Below are positions 26,201 through 38,919 of a DNA stretch of 64,000 nt, in pieces. Position 1 is the stretch's first letter. Every line of letters begins with the position of its first letter. The stretch is from Stercorarius parasiticus (Eukaryota > Chordata > Aves > Charadriiformes > Stercorariidae), in contig VWZL01002576.1 of assembly GCA_013396915.1 (NCBI GenBank), positions 62,001 to 126,000 on the forward strand, given 5' to 3'. The notes below the pieces were generated by a model. It did not search any database and was not told where the DNA came from. It saw only the letters and a program-made list of their open reading frames with translations. The position numbers and the translations under genes were made by a program.

Positions 26201-26840
26201 AACAGCTACTTCCAAGTTGGGGTTTCAGGTATCAGAATTTTTGTCAAAGATTTAGCTTGCTAACAGTTCCTGATACAGATGAGAAATTCAGAGGTGCTCC
26301 AGAGAAACAGGTTGTCTTCTCTGGATCAACATCATGTGAAATATTGCAGACCTCCAAAAGTTACACATTGCCCATCAAAGGTTGTGCAGCGTCCTCAGTC
26401 CTTGGTAGCCACACAGAAGGTACAGCCCATTCAATGCTATGACACCACCCCTTCCCAACACTCACACTTAAGAAATGAAGACAGCCTCACACAAATCTTT
26501 TTCAGCTCATTTCTGTATATCTTGCCTTGAATTTTTATATCACTTTTACCGCTCTGCACTTTCTCAGTATGAGGATTTAATAAAAGCCCTAGGGGAGGCT
26601 GGCCACTGCAGATATTTCTTATCGTATATTTCATTCCCCAGACTAAATAAATAATTAAATAAATAAATGAAATAAGGGTCTGAAGTTGGCAATGTCATAT
26701 CTGAAACCTGCTGTTATGATTAGGGTGTCTTTCTTCCTCAAGCAACCTGGAGTTTGTTATACACAGGTCAAGCTGTACATCAGAAAATACTGGATGACTC
26801 AAAAGCTATAGAGAACATAAATTATGTGCCTTCATCTTAA
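23260..26840. other. Non-coding AT-rich stretch
   Basis: Only short unrecognised open frames (up to 89 codons at 23904-24173). A 12-bp palindrome TTCCATATGGAA sits near 24298-24309, and a TAAT-rich stretch with a small inverted repeat ACTGATT/AATCAGT lies at 25330-25346. An (AAAT)n tract at 26644-26675 is listed separately. Confidence 0.55.
26644..26675. repeat. (AAAT)n microsatellite
   Basis: Imperfect tetranucleotide repeat of AAAT units, about seven units with one interruption. Confidence 0.9.
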
Positions 26841-26845
26841 AGAAT

Positions 26846-26940
26846 CACAAGCAGAGAGAAATTAGGGATGGAAGACTTATTAAACTGTCTAGTTCAATCT
26901 CTGCCAGCATGGGATTATTCCCTGGGATGTATTTTACAGC
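26846..26940 (-). mobile_element. Ancient CR1 LINE 3' end fragment
   Basis: The plus strand shows the inverted tail of an older CR1 type: attagggatggaagac, then ctgtctagttcaatctctgcc, then atgggattattccctggg and a tatttta end. This order matches the 'attagaaatggaaaagacctattag...ctagtccat...ctgcc...caggattgttccct' pattern I recall for old amniote CR1 copies. Divergence is high, consistent with an insertion that predates modern bird orders. Confidence 0.75.
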
Positions 26941-26949
26941 ACGTTACCC

Positions 26950-29900
26950 AAAATTGTTTCCATATGTGATTCTGCTCTGGAAAGAGCCTGTAAAGGGGGT
27001 CTGGTACAGTGCCATTCTGATTGAATCAATGATTTCCCTCTCTGTTGCACAAAGTTTAAAGAAATATTTTTTCTTATCATTTGAAGGCATCAGCTCTTTC
27101 AATCATACACACTATCACTTATAACAGATGTTCTGTGTGGCACCCTCACCTTTATTTGCATTGTGTAACTCCACATTATGTCTCGGCTCGTTCCTATTGC
27201 CTTAGGCACACTGTGATGGAGGAAAGAGGATGGAGGTAACAGCAGAGGTAAATGCTTTATCAGACATAAAGCGATACAGATTCTTTGTATTATGTGCACT
27301 GAGACTTGCAACATTAATACTGTATCTTCCTTCCACAGCTGCTCCTCTCCTATTTATGAGACCACAGATTCTGAATCTGACCTAATGAATCCTTCATTAT
27401 TCTCAACTTCCTTCTGATATTACTGTTGAAAGTATTCAGATATTACCACCACTCTCCCCAAGAGACCTGCCTTTTACCTTTAGGAATTGAAGGAATGGGT
27501 CAGTTACCTGAACCTTGAAGCTGCCAAGATTATTATTCTGCCTCATGGTAAGCTGGTTTGCTATTAGTTTAGTGCCCCTTCATGTTCTTTTTGACTCTAA
27601 GTGTGACCTTTTCATTTTTCTCTTTGATTTTATTCATAGTTCTTTATTTTTTCTATTTCACAGTTTTAAATTCGAAGTTCCTTCTAGGACTGGAAAGTGA
27701 TTTAGATTTTCTTGACTAGAGTGACCAAACAGGCAACACTTTTTTACTGGATAAGATCTATCTTCATCAGTTCTATAGTGCTCATTCCAGAATTTACATA
27801 AGTAGTCGTCCTTGCTTTATTATCAGCGTCCATGCTTTGAGATCAGACGCAGGCTGGGTGTGGGGGAATGACACTCATGCCTGCTGACTACAAGGAGCAG
27901 ATGCATGTCCAGCAGAGCACTGACTGGAATGGCTCATCTGGGATCTCACAATTCTCAGCCGAACAGCCATTTATTTTTTTAATTTCCCCCCCTCCATTAT
28001 TATTAATCAGATTCCTGTTCTTTGAAAGTTCCGAAGCTCTTAGCTTTTATGCAGATTCCCAAATGCTCCCAATTCTAATGCCATTGAGCTGCTTTTTAAT
28101 TATTCACAACCACAGGGTAGCGTTACATTCTCACCACTGCCAGGGGATGTCAGCAGCATTGTCTCCACAACTTTAACACAAATTATCTTTTTTTTCCTCA
28201 ATCTTCTCCACTTGCCTGTCAATATTAGCTTTTCCGAGGCGCTTCACAATGTCCTTATGCTGTTTCCACACTGTGTCAGGCAGGCAAGCACGGAGCATAA
28301 CACAGGCATCTTCTGGAAACCTGGCTTGCCCTCTCAGCTTGAAGCCTTCTTGCGGTCAGGCTCTTCAGGCACTCCGGGGCGGTAACATGCTACCGAATGT
28401 ACGGATGTGGAGATGTGAGGGCCCTGAGAGGTGCACTTAAGTGTGCCTATGTTTATACTTGCTGGCTTTCTACTGTATGACTAGTTAGGCTTAAAACCAC
28501 AGTGTAGGTTTAATAGTCATTACATATAGATTCCCTGTCACCAAAGCAGAGTTATGCCTCTTCGGTTCACTGCAATCATCTTTTCTCACAACCACAACAG
28601 CATCTGTGGGGATGGAGTACTTACAGAAATCCCGCTTCACACTTTCCCACTGTGTTTTCCAGGCCGAAGCTCATCTTGCCTGCTGTAGATTCCTCTGCCT
28701 CACCTTTTATATCTTACTCTGCCTCATCCTTTATATCGTACAAGAGAAAAATTAGCTGTGTCAGTCCTTATTCTCGCTGCAGGCTGTACTGCAGCCTGCG
28801 GTTTCCAGGTGCATTTCAGAGAGAGAGGGCAGTGTTGACTGCAGCAGTTAAAGCATTAAGCAAGACACCCTGTGAACCGCAGCTGTATTTTTCACTCTGT
28901 CACACTCTCTCTGAAGGACTGTGCCCAACTCCTGGGGCCCCTTTTTGCTTCAGTTCACCATTTTTCATACGACGATGATATTGGCTTCTTCTATAAAATG
29001 CTTTCAGGCCTACTGAAGAAAAATATCCTGCAAAAGAAAAGCTATTATTGCTTGGCTGATGCAGCCCTTGCTATTTTCTCATAACAGTCACAGTAACAGA
29101 AGTCTTATATAGCTACAGCGTCTGTATGCTCACCTACCTGATAGAGGAGATTCCTCCTAATAATGGGAGTGAAAGGCTCAGAGCCCTTCCAGAGCCTCTG
29201 GCTTCTGCACAGAACTGCAGTGGGTCTGCCAATACTACACCTTTTTCAACTTTCAACTTTCCAAAAACTTTCTAGTCCAAGCATTTATTTATTTTTTTTA
29301 TGCTGGCGGGGAAAAAAGGAGAGAAAATAAAAGTTGGACAATTTGCATGTTGTACCATCTGTGGTTTCTGTTTCTGATCCGGTTACAATAGTAAACTTCT
29401 CCTGTTGCACCACCCAAAAAGACTAGAAAACGTCCATCCTAGTTGTTTTCCCTAGGCTATGTTGAGTGAATGTTCAGCTCCCTGAGGATGAAGTGCACCG
29501 ATGTAAATTTACTGTGATAGAGCCACACTGCTGCTGATTGTTGCAGAACTACCACTGAGTAGTAAATGCTTCACTGCTCTGTTACCCGGGGGGCTGAGCA
29601 TTAACTACACTATTGAACAGCAAATGCTTATCATCTACTATAATTCAAGCTATATAAATCACTGAAGAGAGACAATGTGCCTGCAGGGAACTCACATGGT
29701 CTATAAAAATGTAAAAATCGGAACTATATTTAGCTGACAAAGCTATACTTAAAAAAGAAAAAAAAAGTATTCAGAAGATAATCTTAGACATTAACTCGTC
29801 TTCATTTCAATCTACTGAAGCTTTGGTAGAGTTTAATCTTTCCTGCAAACATTTTCATCTTTAACAATATTTAAAAAAATTGAGTTAAGAAACAAAAGCT

Positions 29901-32210
29901 ATTACTCTTTGCATTCTCTCTTTTCCAACCATTCATGCAGCATAAAGAACGACCTCTTTTAAGCCCAACCCTAGCAAAGCAGAACACCAGCATTTTTTCT
30001 TCACTGAGCAAAAGCATCTCTACTTTGCTCAAAAAAACCTAACAGAAGGTTTAAAATATCATGGTTTTAAAATCTGTATCCACTGAAAGTAGAAGACACA
30101 GTTCCCTTTTGTTTAAAGACAAAGTTCTTCAAACATAGGGCTTACGCAAGGATCATTGCACTGAGGGATGAAAGGCAAGTTATAACATTCCTCCAAGGAA
30201 CTGTACTGCGACTGAGGACATAAACTTTCATTTCTGGATAAGCAAACACTTAATCCAAAGTGGACACAAGTACTTCCATTACTGTCAACGAATCACTCGT
30301 GTCTATGAAGTTAAATCTACATGAGCATTTGAAGCATGAGAGGACTTTATGATAAGCTGGTGCTGCATATATAGCTTAATGTATACATAAAATAACTGCT
30401 GTTTCCTCTTTTGGCCTCAACCATGCACTAACATCTGGATGGGCCTCACCAGCCCTCCTCTAATTATCATGGACTGATTACACAATTTACTGCAGAGCTG
30501 AGGCCTTGAATACTATTCTGCATTAGAAAACAAACCCATCCCCAAATATCTGTCAGTAGAGAAATAAAACGTTAACCTTTAATACACAAATGCAATTACA
30601 CAAAAAGACAAAGAACAAACCCAGATGACAAAAGCCTCAGGGGAGAACCGGTATGGGACTTTGAGTGCTCCATATAGCATTCAGAGAGCTGATGAAAGAG
30701 ATGTTTGAGAGCAGAGTTGGGAAACAATCACAAACAATCAATGTTTCAAAGGGGTCAGAGTCAAAATGAAATAACAACACTAAAGCTTTGATTATTAATC
30801 CATGGATGGATTAGTAGCTTCCCACTAAATTCTGTCCTTATGAAGATGTTGTTCTAATGAAACAAAGACAATTTTGATTTTTTAATCTTATAAAATATGA
30901 TGTCATCAATGACTTATGTTTGATTTTTCTCTCTACATGGAGAAAATACCTGTAAATAATTAACACAGGTCTCCTACCATAGTTTGTGAGCCTGAACTAA
31001 TGAACAGTAATGAGAGTTTTTAAACAGAAATATAATTAAGCAATATTAATATGTTTGAAAAAGTAAAAGAAAAACATGAGGTATTGTTTAAAAACTGGTT
31101 CAGATTTAGTTAGACAATCAGAAAAGAGTTGTTCCAGCACAGAAAGCAATTTGCATATAAGATTACTTTGCAAGAATGTAGCAAATAATGCCAACGTGCT
31201 TTGGATGCGCTATCAGGGCACCTTATTATCAAGAATGGAGATAAGAGTCTTTCTGTGTATAATCCTAATGCGGGTTGAAGATGTTGCTTTGAGTTATCTT
31301 CAGATTAAAACCGGATAACTAACTCCAAACAAAATCGAGAAAGCTCAGAGAAAACCTACGAAATCTCAAAAGATCTGCTTTTCTAAAGGCAACTGTTCAT
31401 ACAGTCAGTGGCTTTGTCTTTTATGGGCTATTATGTGTTCATCAGGACGTCTACACTGAGAAGAGAGCAGAATATACTAAGAAATTGTTGTGAAAAATGC
31501 TTAATTTGTGATTAATGGCAGAAAATTAATGCAATACAGCAGTAGTTTAATATGCTGGCAAAACGAACGCTTACAAGTAATCTTCCAAAATGTACACCAG
31601 CTGCAGAATTCCAGATGAATTTAAGATGTTAGTCCCGCAGGACTACTCAAGTGAAAATGAGCTCATGCTTCAGTATTTTCAGATCAGAGCCATATGCTGT
31701 ACACTAGCACATTTGCAGTATTAGTACCTTGCAGTAAGTTTCTTAGAGCATTATTGAATCTAATTTCCAATGTCCACAGTCAGCAAACTTCTGTCATTTC
31801 CCTTTGGAGATAACTCTGCAACCTGGATCAGCCCTACGTTATATTATTCTGATACTAAGATGAAAGTATCTTCCTCATTTGAATAAACATTGGACATCCA
31901 TAACTTCAGGTGCCTGGAAAAAAATCTAGCGATGAATAAGCTTGGTGCAAACTGCTGCAGTGCCACCAATGGAAATGGAGGGGTGACATTTCACACCAAT
32001 GAGGATCTGGTGCATAGCCTACAGTGTTAAGTACACATGCAAACACCGGCATAAGTGTGGCTCAGGTGTAAGCACTCCCTTCCTCTTCTGGCATGTCATG
32101 AAGTCTTATCCATGATAATCAAACCTTTTAGTTTATTTTGCTCCTAAACATTTTTAGCTTCCCCTTGACAAAAAACAAATATCTGTAAGTGAAAAAAAAT
32201 AGGCCTCTTA
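26950..32210. other. Non-coding AT-rich stretch
   Basis: No supported gene. Open frames at 27868-28176 (102 codons) and 28652-28978 (108 codons) overlap mildly GC-richer DNA near 28200-28950 and match nothing known. A duplicated phrase (ttatatcttactctgcctca followed by ttatatcg) occurs near 28706-28740. A stretch at 31480-31740 with TAAT motifs and a small inverted repeat TAGTCC/GGACTA at 31630-31645 has an enhancer-like texture, but I cannot support a call. Confidence 0.55.
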
Positions 32211-32214
32211 AAAT

Positions 32215-32232
32215 TATTCTCAATTGAGAATA
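32215..32232. repeat. 18-bp perfect palindrome TATTCTCAATTGAGAATA
   Basis: The 18 bases are identical to their own reverse complement. At this base composition about half an occurrence of that length is expected by chance in 64 kb, so it is noted as a structural curiosity. Confidence 0.7.
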
Positions 32233-32329
32233 TATTAGAGACCCACTATTACACTCCATGCTCATTATGTCCAACCTAAAAAGAATATTAAAAAATCTCA
32301 TTATTTTGTTGCTGACTTTTCTACTTAAT

Positions 32330-32460
32330 TATTACCACAACAGGCAGGTAATCATTACGCTGATTACTCAAGACTGAGATGTAAATAGCTCACGTGGGGG
32401 TTAATAATCAGATAATAACAGTAAGCGCTGGTTCTGTATAATTAAGTCAAATGACATGAT
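32330..32460. promoter_or_regulatory. Candidate regulatory stretch with E-box and TAAT motifs
   Basis: Contains a CACGTG E-box (within gctcacgtggggg near 32391-32396), paired gattact and aatcagataa motifs, and TAAT cores. It is free of repeats and open frames. The motif mix resembles vertebrate conserved non-coding DNA, but no conservation can be seen from one sequence. Confidence 0.25.
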
Positions 32461-32692
32461 TTATACTAGTGCAACACTACCTCCAAAATGAAACATTTTA
32501 TGATATTACTGTCTTTCCAAATAGCCCTAAACTCTGCAAGCATACTATATCTGGAGGTTGCTTAAGCTCTACAATTTTTGTCATTCACAAAATTTGAATC
32601 AAATGGGGACATTTTGTTTCAAAATTGCAGTAATCTATTTGTCATTAATGTTGGATATACCATTAATTAAATTTCCTTTTTCAGTAGCCCAC

Positions 32693-32795
32693 ACTTCACA
32701 GAACAGTTGAGGTTGGAAGGGAGGTTTTCTTGTCCAACTGCCCTGCTCAAGCAGGGCCACACTTACTGATTGCCTCCAGAAACTCCATCACCTGT
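32693..32795 (-). mobile_element. CR1 LINE 3' end fragment, diverged
   Basis: The plus strand carries the inverted 3' region of another CR1 subfamily: cacagaacagttgaggttgg, then ttgtccaactgccctgctca, then agcagggccac. It continues with a weaker match ctccagaaactccatcacct to the next part of the element. The 'ctgctcaagcaggg' phrase is characteristic of CR1 copies of this type. The terminal octamers are mostly lost. This is an old, truncated copy. Confidence 0.85.
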
Positions 32796-32799
32796 GCAT

Positions 32800-33480
32800 C
32801 ATAATATTCCTGTAGGAACATGCTGAACTGCTAATGTGGCCAATGAAAAATTTTATAGATTTTCTAAAAATAATACATAATTTGTAACATATAGACTTTC
32901 TTGTATTATCTCATAATTGGAAAGAAGGGTTAGTTGCCAGTCTTAACATTTAACAGTTGTGTAAGCACCAGCAGTGCTAGGTGTAAAGCAAAATAAGGCA
33001 TCACCAAATCACACGCAAATTTAAAACAGTAAAAAAGATGGTTTTCTCAAGCTATAACCATTCAAGGAATAGCTAACTATTTTTAGCTGAATACTAAAAT
33101 AACTCATATTGCTGCCTCCATTAATGCAAAACTCTCTTTTTCAACTCCAGGAAATTAAACAGTAAGATGCAAGAAACATTTCCTAGATATAAAGGTTCTT
33201 TTATCTGATTGATTACTTGAGAGGAGTTCTGGAAGCTACTAACGGATTTGCATTTTTGCTGAGGGTCAGATGTGAATCAACATCTTTGAGTCATAACTTA
33301 ATTCTTGAGTAGTCCTAGTGATTGAAATGAATTTTGGGAAAGGGGTGGGTTTTCATTTATATGACTTCTTAATGTGGGAAATTTTTTTAAATATTTTTGA
33401 GGTTTATTTGTCTTTGCAGCTTGTTTTCCTTTCCTTCTCTTTTCTTTCATGTCTTTCTCTAAATCATTTTGCTCTTAGCA
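32800..33480. other. Non-coding AT-rich stretch
   Basis: No gene, no recognisable repeat. A pyrimidine-rich tract lies at about 33420-33470. Confidence 0.6.
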
Positions 33481-33679
33481 TTTTGGTATGACTGCATAAG
33501 CCTGAAGGCATAGTGATAGAAGTGTAGGGGTAGGAGCGGCCACCTTCCCCAGGGGAGGATTTCCTCTAGCTGTTACTTATTTAGTCACTCTTCCAACTTT
33601 CTGAAGTTCCTATAAGTCCCCACCTTAACCAATTTAACCAGAATACAGTTGCAAAATCAGCCAGATACAGAATTCAGGA

Positions 33680-33718
33680 AGGAAAATTAATGAAAATGCA
33701 AGGAGAGACAAGGTAAGT
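33680..33718 (+). other. Splice-donor-like site, possible exon end
   Basis: The sequence gagacaag|gtaagt, with GTAAGT at 33713-33718, is an excellent match to the vertebrate 5' splice-site consensus. A short ATG-started frame runs into it from 33691. On its own a good donor occurs often by chance. It is listed because a splice-acceptor-like site (35384) and a polyadenylation-like site (36058) follow downstream on the same strand. Confidence 0.25.
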
Positions 33719-34574
33719 AGGGCTTCAGGGTTTGCTGTCCTCCCAGCATCAGCATGCACAGCTCTTTCTCCCTGTATGTTTGTTACAGCTATGGTTGCCA
33801 GTGACATTAGGTTGGGACAATCTCCAGCAGCACATTTCAGGTGATAAGCTGGAAAGCCTTGAGGGAAGTAAAGCCGAGGTGGTCAATGCAGGGGAGGGTC
33901 TTTATGCCTCTGCAGCGTAGTGTCTAGGGGAATATAAGGAGCATAATATTTTTCCCTGACGCTTGTTGTACTGCAAGGGTACCAAGTATCTATGAGTTGG
34001 ATGGTCGATATTCCTGAACATATATGATAAATGAAGTTGTATCTAGATTCTAATGCATACTTAAACTATTAGTGTCAACCTTCCACCTGGCACTGAGGCT
34101 AAAAATTCACTTGCATAGCACAGCACCTCAGCAATGAACGGCAGAAATTGTCCATCAGGACCTATGTCTCACGAGCTAAGGTTTTTCATCAGTTTTACAA
34201 ACTTCTCTCCTTTTTGTACTGTGCATTTTTCACTGTTTCCCCTTATTTTATTAATGCCAGCCTGATTGAAAAGGGCAAGGGGAACAGCAAGCCCTCTGCA
34301 GGGTAAATAGGAAGAGAAGTGGACAGTAGCTTTTCTTAAAATGTCACTGCTCATACGGAGCTTGTGACAGTCCGGCATTATATATGGCTGGCTTTTAAAA
34401 AGGTGTTGTTAAATATACACTGATTTCTCTCACCTTTTTAGCTTAGTATTTTAATCACCTTCACACTGAGTTTTTAAAAGTATTTTGAACTGCTACTTCT
34501 TACAATGCTTTGTCATGTTTTCTAGCCACTGGAGCAATGCTGTCCCGAATCTAGACAAAGTAGGAACATTATGG

Positions 34575-34602
34575 CTGTCAAATGAATATTGGTATTTGAC
34601 AG
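34575..34602. repeat. 9-bp perfect inverted repeat with paired CTGTCA motifs
   Basis: CTGTCAAAT at 34575-34583 pairs exactly with ATTTGACAG at 34594-34602 around the 10-base loop gaatattggt. Each arm has a CTGTCA/TGACAG core, the binding core of TALE homeodomain factors (MEIS, PKNOX, TGIF). It may be a paired binding site, an RNA stem-loop or chance. Confidence 0.5.
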
Positions 34603-35289
34603 AACCCGCTATTGCTTTAGCAAAAAAAATCAAAGCCCTCCGTGCACTGACTTGTTATAAGAACCCGTTGTGATGGGATATAGGGGGCGTGTGTGCATGT
34701 GTTGTTAAAACACTTTTAGTTTATTTACCCATACACTTTGACTGGATTATCCCTTGGGGTTAGCACTCCGACCTCAGCTACAACTGTCATTAGAGACATT
34801 ACATTTAATGTGAACGTGGTCATGGCACTAAACCAACTAGTAGGTTTATTCTAGATTTTATGTGAAAAACCGATACTGAATACATTTAGAGACACATAAA
34901 ATACATCGTATATGTATTGCATTTGAGGTATTTGGTCTAAAAATTATAGAGAGGATCTACAGCACAGCTTTTTTGAGGGTGTCTTCTATACGCATTTTTA
35001 AGCAGTTAAGATCATCTAGAAATTTTAAGTGCATTAAGAACTATTATAAACACAATTATATGACGTGTCATTAAAGTAATTTATGCCTCACTGTGAAGTT
35101 TCAAAAGAAAATACTTTTCAATTTTTTTCCCTATAATGTATCTAAAATGTAACTGATCCGTACAGAAAACAGTAGATAATAATCTTAGGAATCTTCCTAC
35201 TTTAAATGGATGTCAACTAACAGTAAGTGATTTTTTTTTCAGTAAATATTTATTATAATTGGCCATTTAACACCTTCCTTAACATCAGT

Positions 35290-36115
35290 GTGCTTAGATA
35301 GCATTTTCAAGCGGTCCTCAGGGCTGCATCTCTCTGGAGTCAACCCCTTGGTCTGTTCTGGGCCACCGTGATCTCCTATTACAGGAGAAATATGTAGGGA
35401 GAGTGGAGGCTAAGGTTCCCTTAGCACAAAACCAAAAGGGTGAGAGGAAGAATGGATTCTGGAGTGGAAACATTTGAGGTCTCTGTCCTTGCCTGCACTG
35501 CTGTGATATTGAAGGTTTCCTCCCTCCCTTTAAAGCTCAGCTAATTCTCATGTTTGGGTTAGGGCTTGGATCTGTAAGTCGGGAGGAGAAGACATCCAGT
35601 GAGGCTCATTCTTTGAATTGTTCACCACCTCCTCTGTAATTGTAGCAGAGGTAGGAGCCTGCTGCCTCCCATCAGCCTGGGGCTGGGGCAGGGCTTGATA
35701 ATGCATGAAAAGCCGATCCACGTTTCTGGAGAGGAGAGCTTACGGCTGCGACAAAATGGCAGAATAGCAGTCAACATTGCTATTCCCATGCCAAAAATAA
35801 GTGGTGACACCTAAGGTTATGGTTACAGACGGTGGTGAGTTATTCAGGAAACACAGCAATGTTTCTGGACTGCCTGGCAATGGTGAGGCAGATTTTCAGC
35901 CACACTCTATGACTGCAGCACCTTATCTTGCTTTTTGGAAGAGTTCAGTGCTGCTGCTCCAGGCCCAACATATGGCCAGCCTGGGCCTTGGGTGAGGCTC
36001 GGGGCTGAGCAGCAGAGGATGAGGTGGCCATTTCTCTGGAGTGGCTCTAGGAGCGACAATAAAGAAAAGCTTGGGGGCTCAGAGGTTTCACATCACTTTC
36101 TTTGGTTGTGGTAAG
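35290..36115 (+). other. GC-richer block with splice-like sites and a polyadenylation-like signal
   Basis: This block is richer in G and C than its flanks. It contains an acceptor-like site (ctcctattacag, ending 35384), a donor-like site (ctgtaagt near 35571-35578), and near its end AATAAA at 36058-36063 followed by the GT-rich sequence tttggttgtgg at about 36101-36111, the usual arrangement of a vertebrate 3' processing site. No long frame is conserved across it (minus 35622-35810 and plus 35801-35995 are short and unrecognised). It could be the 3' part of a non-coding transcript, a decayed retroposed copy, or neither. Confidence 0.3.
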
Positions 36116-38690
36116 TGCTAATTTTTGAGCTGAAATATTTATTAAGGTTTAGATTTAAGGTGGTTTAAGGCTGGGAAGAGATGACAGTGTTACTTCAGCG
36201 GCTTTCTCTCCGTGTTTTCAGGCTAGGAAGTTCAGAGAATGAGACGACTCCAGCAGCAAGCACTGAAAATGCTCGTGGGCTTTTCATTCCTGTGCTTTGT
36301 TCATCATTTAGCTTCTCCAGCACTGACAGAAGCCCTGTTCTAATTGTAAATCTAAATCAGCTGAATATTGATCCCTGAGAGGTCTGATTATATTTGTCCA
36401 AAATAATAGAGATGAGTAGCTGACTCTAAAGACAACTCTAAACTTCCCCATCTAACAATTTAGATCTCAGATTAATGAGCTCTTAAGTAATTGGGTCAGC
36501 CATAAATAGGGTTGTTTGCAAAGACCAGAATACATTAATCTGTAAAGGTCATATTGCTAGTATCGCTGAGAAGCATTACAATATTTACATCCCAGTTTTG
36601 AGGATCGATTGGCTGCAGTCAGATTGCATCTGTTTCTTTTAAAGATATTCAAACTAAAGAGTGCCCAGGAGGTTTCTTCCATGTAGTCCACAACACAAAG
36701 TAAATACTTAGGTTCAAGGCAGAAAAGATTTTTTTAAGCAGTCATGTTATTGACATTACTTTCTTTAAAGGGAATTGGGACAGAGTACATCTCCTATGCA
36801 GACTTGCAAAAACCAGTATTGATTTCTGGATGTTTACTTCAGGAAGGAAGAAAAGACTTTCCTAGTTTTGGAGGTCCAAGGGATTATTAGAGACAAGGGG
36901 AAAAAAAACCAAACAGGATCTGCTTGTTCAGTATCTGTCTGATAAGGGATAAAATGTTCTCTACAAACATGGATTCACCTTAGAGATGTAGGGACATCTG
37001 CATAGTATCCCATTATATTACACTGGCCTTTCTTTTCTCAGCTCTTACAGGGACTCTTTTTGTACCCTGCCAAGGAATAAACGATTTACTTTGGGACTTC
37101 TCTTCTGCCTTGTCTGGCTGAACCTAGTATCTCAATGGTCTTTGGGAAGTATAAATTGTAGCAACCGTAAAAAGGATGTGATTTTGCACCCTTGCCTGAG
37201 CTTGTCATGGGAATATAGGTAACATCAGCACTGAAACACTGTGAATTGAAATTGTTCACTCCGTTTGCTTAGCTTTGTACATGTTCTTCACCCTGACTGT
37301 CTTGTCTCTTCCTGAGCTCCCCCAGCAGGCCATTAGAGAATGAGAATTGAAGTGGTTTTCTAAACCATTAAATTAGAAATAAACTGCACGATATACTGCT
37401 GTCTTCAGCAGATTTCTGGAGGATTTAAACCCCATTGTTGCGGTCCTTATTTAATCCATGCAAACAAAAGCCCCTTAGCATAAGATGCAATTAAAATCCG
37501 TGAACTTATTCCATGAATCTTAATCTAAATGCAGTCCTGCTCTGTCCTAAAAAAAAAGGCCTAGAATAATTTACAGCTTAAAGTTTCACATTAAAACTTT
37601 CAGGTTTTGAGTTGGGGTCACAGGGGAAACAGTACAGCATGAAAACAGTCAAGAAATCCAATGAAAAAGAACTGAGGTACTAAAATAGGCCAGACTTAAT
37701 AAAATGTCAGAGGAAAGAACTGGTAGCTAAATCTGAGCAAACACCTCATCATGAATAATTTCATTATTTCTATCTTATTTTCCTATTTATAAGCTGTGCA
37801 TGATCTGACTGGGAAATTCTCAAATGTAATCCTTATTTAAAATACATATGAATAAATTTCTGCACAGCCCATACACATCACGAATTGCAAGGGAATTTTC
37901 ACCAGAAAGCTCTGTGAAACATTTGGATCAATGGACGACTTCATTAAGACTACTTAGATTACATAAAAATAAACAATTTAAAATGCAAGAATTTAAAATT
38001 TTCCATTTCAAAATACCTGTACATTCAATAGTGTTTGGAACATTTGAAATAGAATTTAAACATCCCTTGAATTATTACAGAATGAAAAGTTCATAACAGA
38101 AATTCACTAGATATAGGAAAGCATTAAACTCATATTCAAAACCAGAAAATTCTGCCAAAATAATAACGTAACTAATATAGAGCAAATGTCTTCAGTCAAC
38201 TCAGGTTGATCAAATGTTAAGTTTTCAAGAGACTTCTGTGCCTAATTCTACCAAAAAAATAGGGAAAGGGGTTATCTAACCAGTTCGATTTCTATCTAAA
38301 GACAATCAAAACAACCACCACAACAAAACTGAGTAATAAAAATAAATACAAAATAAAGAAATGCCAAAATAACACAAAAATTCATTTCAACTAAGTCAAC
38401 TCTGTTCAGCTTCACTTTGCAGACAGAATGAACAGATGCTCAGTTTGAGATAATGTCTTAACTTTTATGACTATCTGCTTCCGAATATAATCATTATTAG
38501 GAGGCAATATTACAATTCTTCCACATACATAGCAACAAAATACGTGTTTGTTAGCTACGCGTGCTAGTGGAACAAACTCAAGAAGGGTCAACAAATTGTG
38601 AATTAATGAGAGGATGACACCACTAACTTGCTTAAGCCAGACAGCCCTGAAGGAGGATTGAACCAGAAAGGAAGTCACTGTATTCTTTCA

Positions 38691-38739
38691 TTTCATCTCA
38701 AATCTTCTCTCAAATCTTGTTTCATCTCAAATCTTCTCT
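38691..38739. repeat. Two-copy 29-bp tandem repeat
   Basis: The 20-base phrase tttcatctcaaatcttctct occurs at 38691-38710 and again, unchanged, at 38720-38739, a period of 29. Identity between units suggests a recent replication-slippage or unequal-exchange event. Confidence 0.85.
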
Positions 38740-38894
38740 TCATCAGTTCTTCCAAAAAAAACACCCCTAAAGAACTCACAGACAGAGCTACAAGCAAAAC
38801 GGTATAAACTGCTTTCTGGCATAAATTAGGACATGACAGAGATTTCAATATAATTTATGAAATAAAATTTGCAAAAGCAATATTACAAAGGTAA

Positions 38895-38919
38895 TTTTTT
38901 TTTCAATTTTTTTTTTTTT
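38895..38919. repeat. Poly-T tract
   Basis: Nine T, then CAA, then thirteen T. Could be an inverted poly-A tail, but no retroposed sequence is recognisable next to it. Confidence 0.9.

Noticed and set aside
29341..31156. Additional octamers ATTTGCAT at 29341-29348 and near 31149-31156
   Set aside because: About four octamers are expected by chance in the window; these have no accompanying motifs.
34757..34785. ggttagcactc, which matches part of the tRNA-Gln D-loop/anticodon-arm region
   Set aside because: The match is 11 bases only; no B box, acceptor stem or cloverleaf follows.
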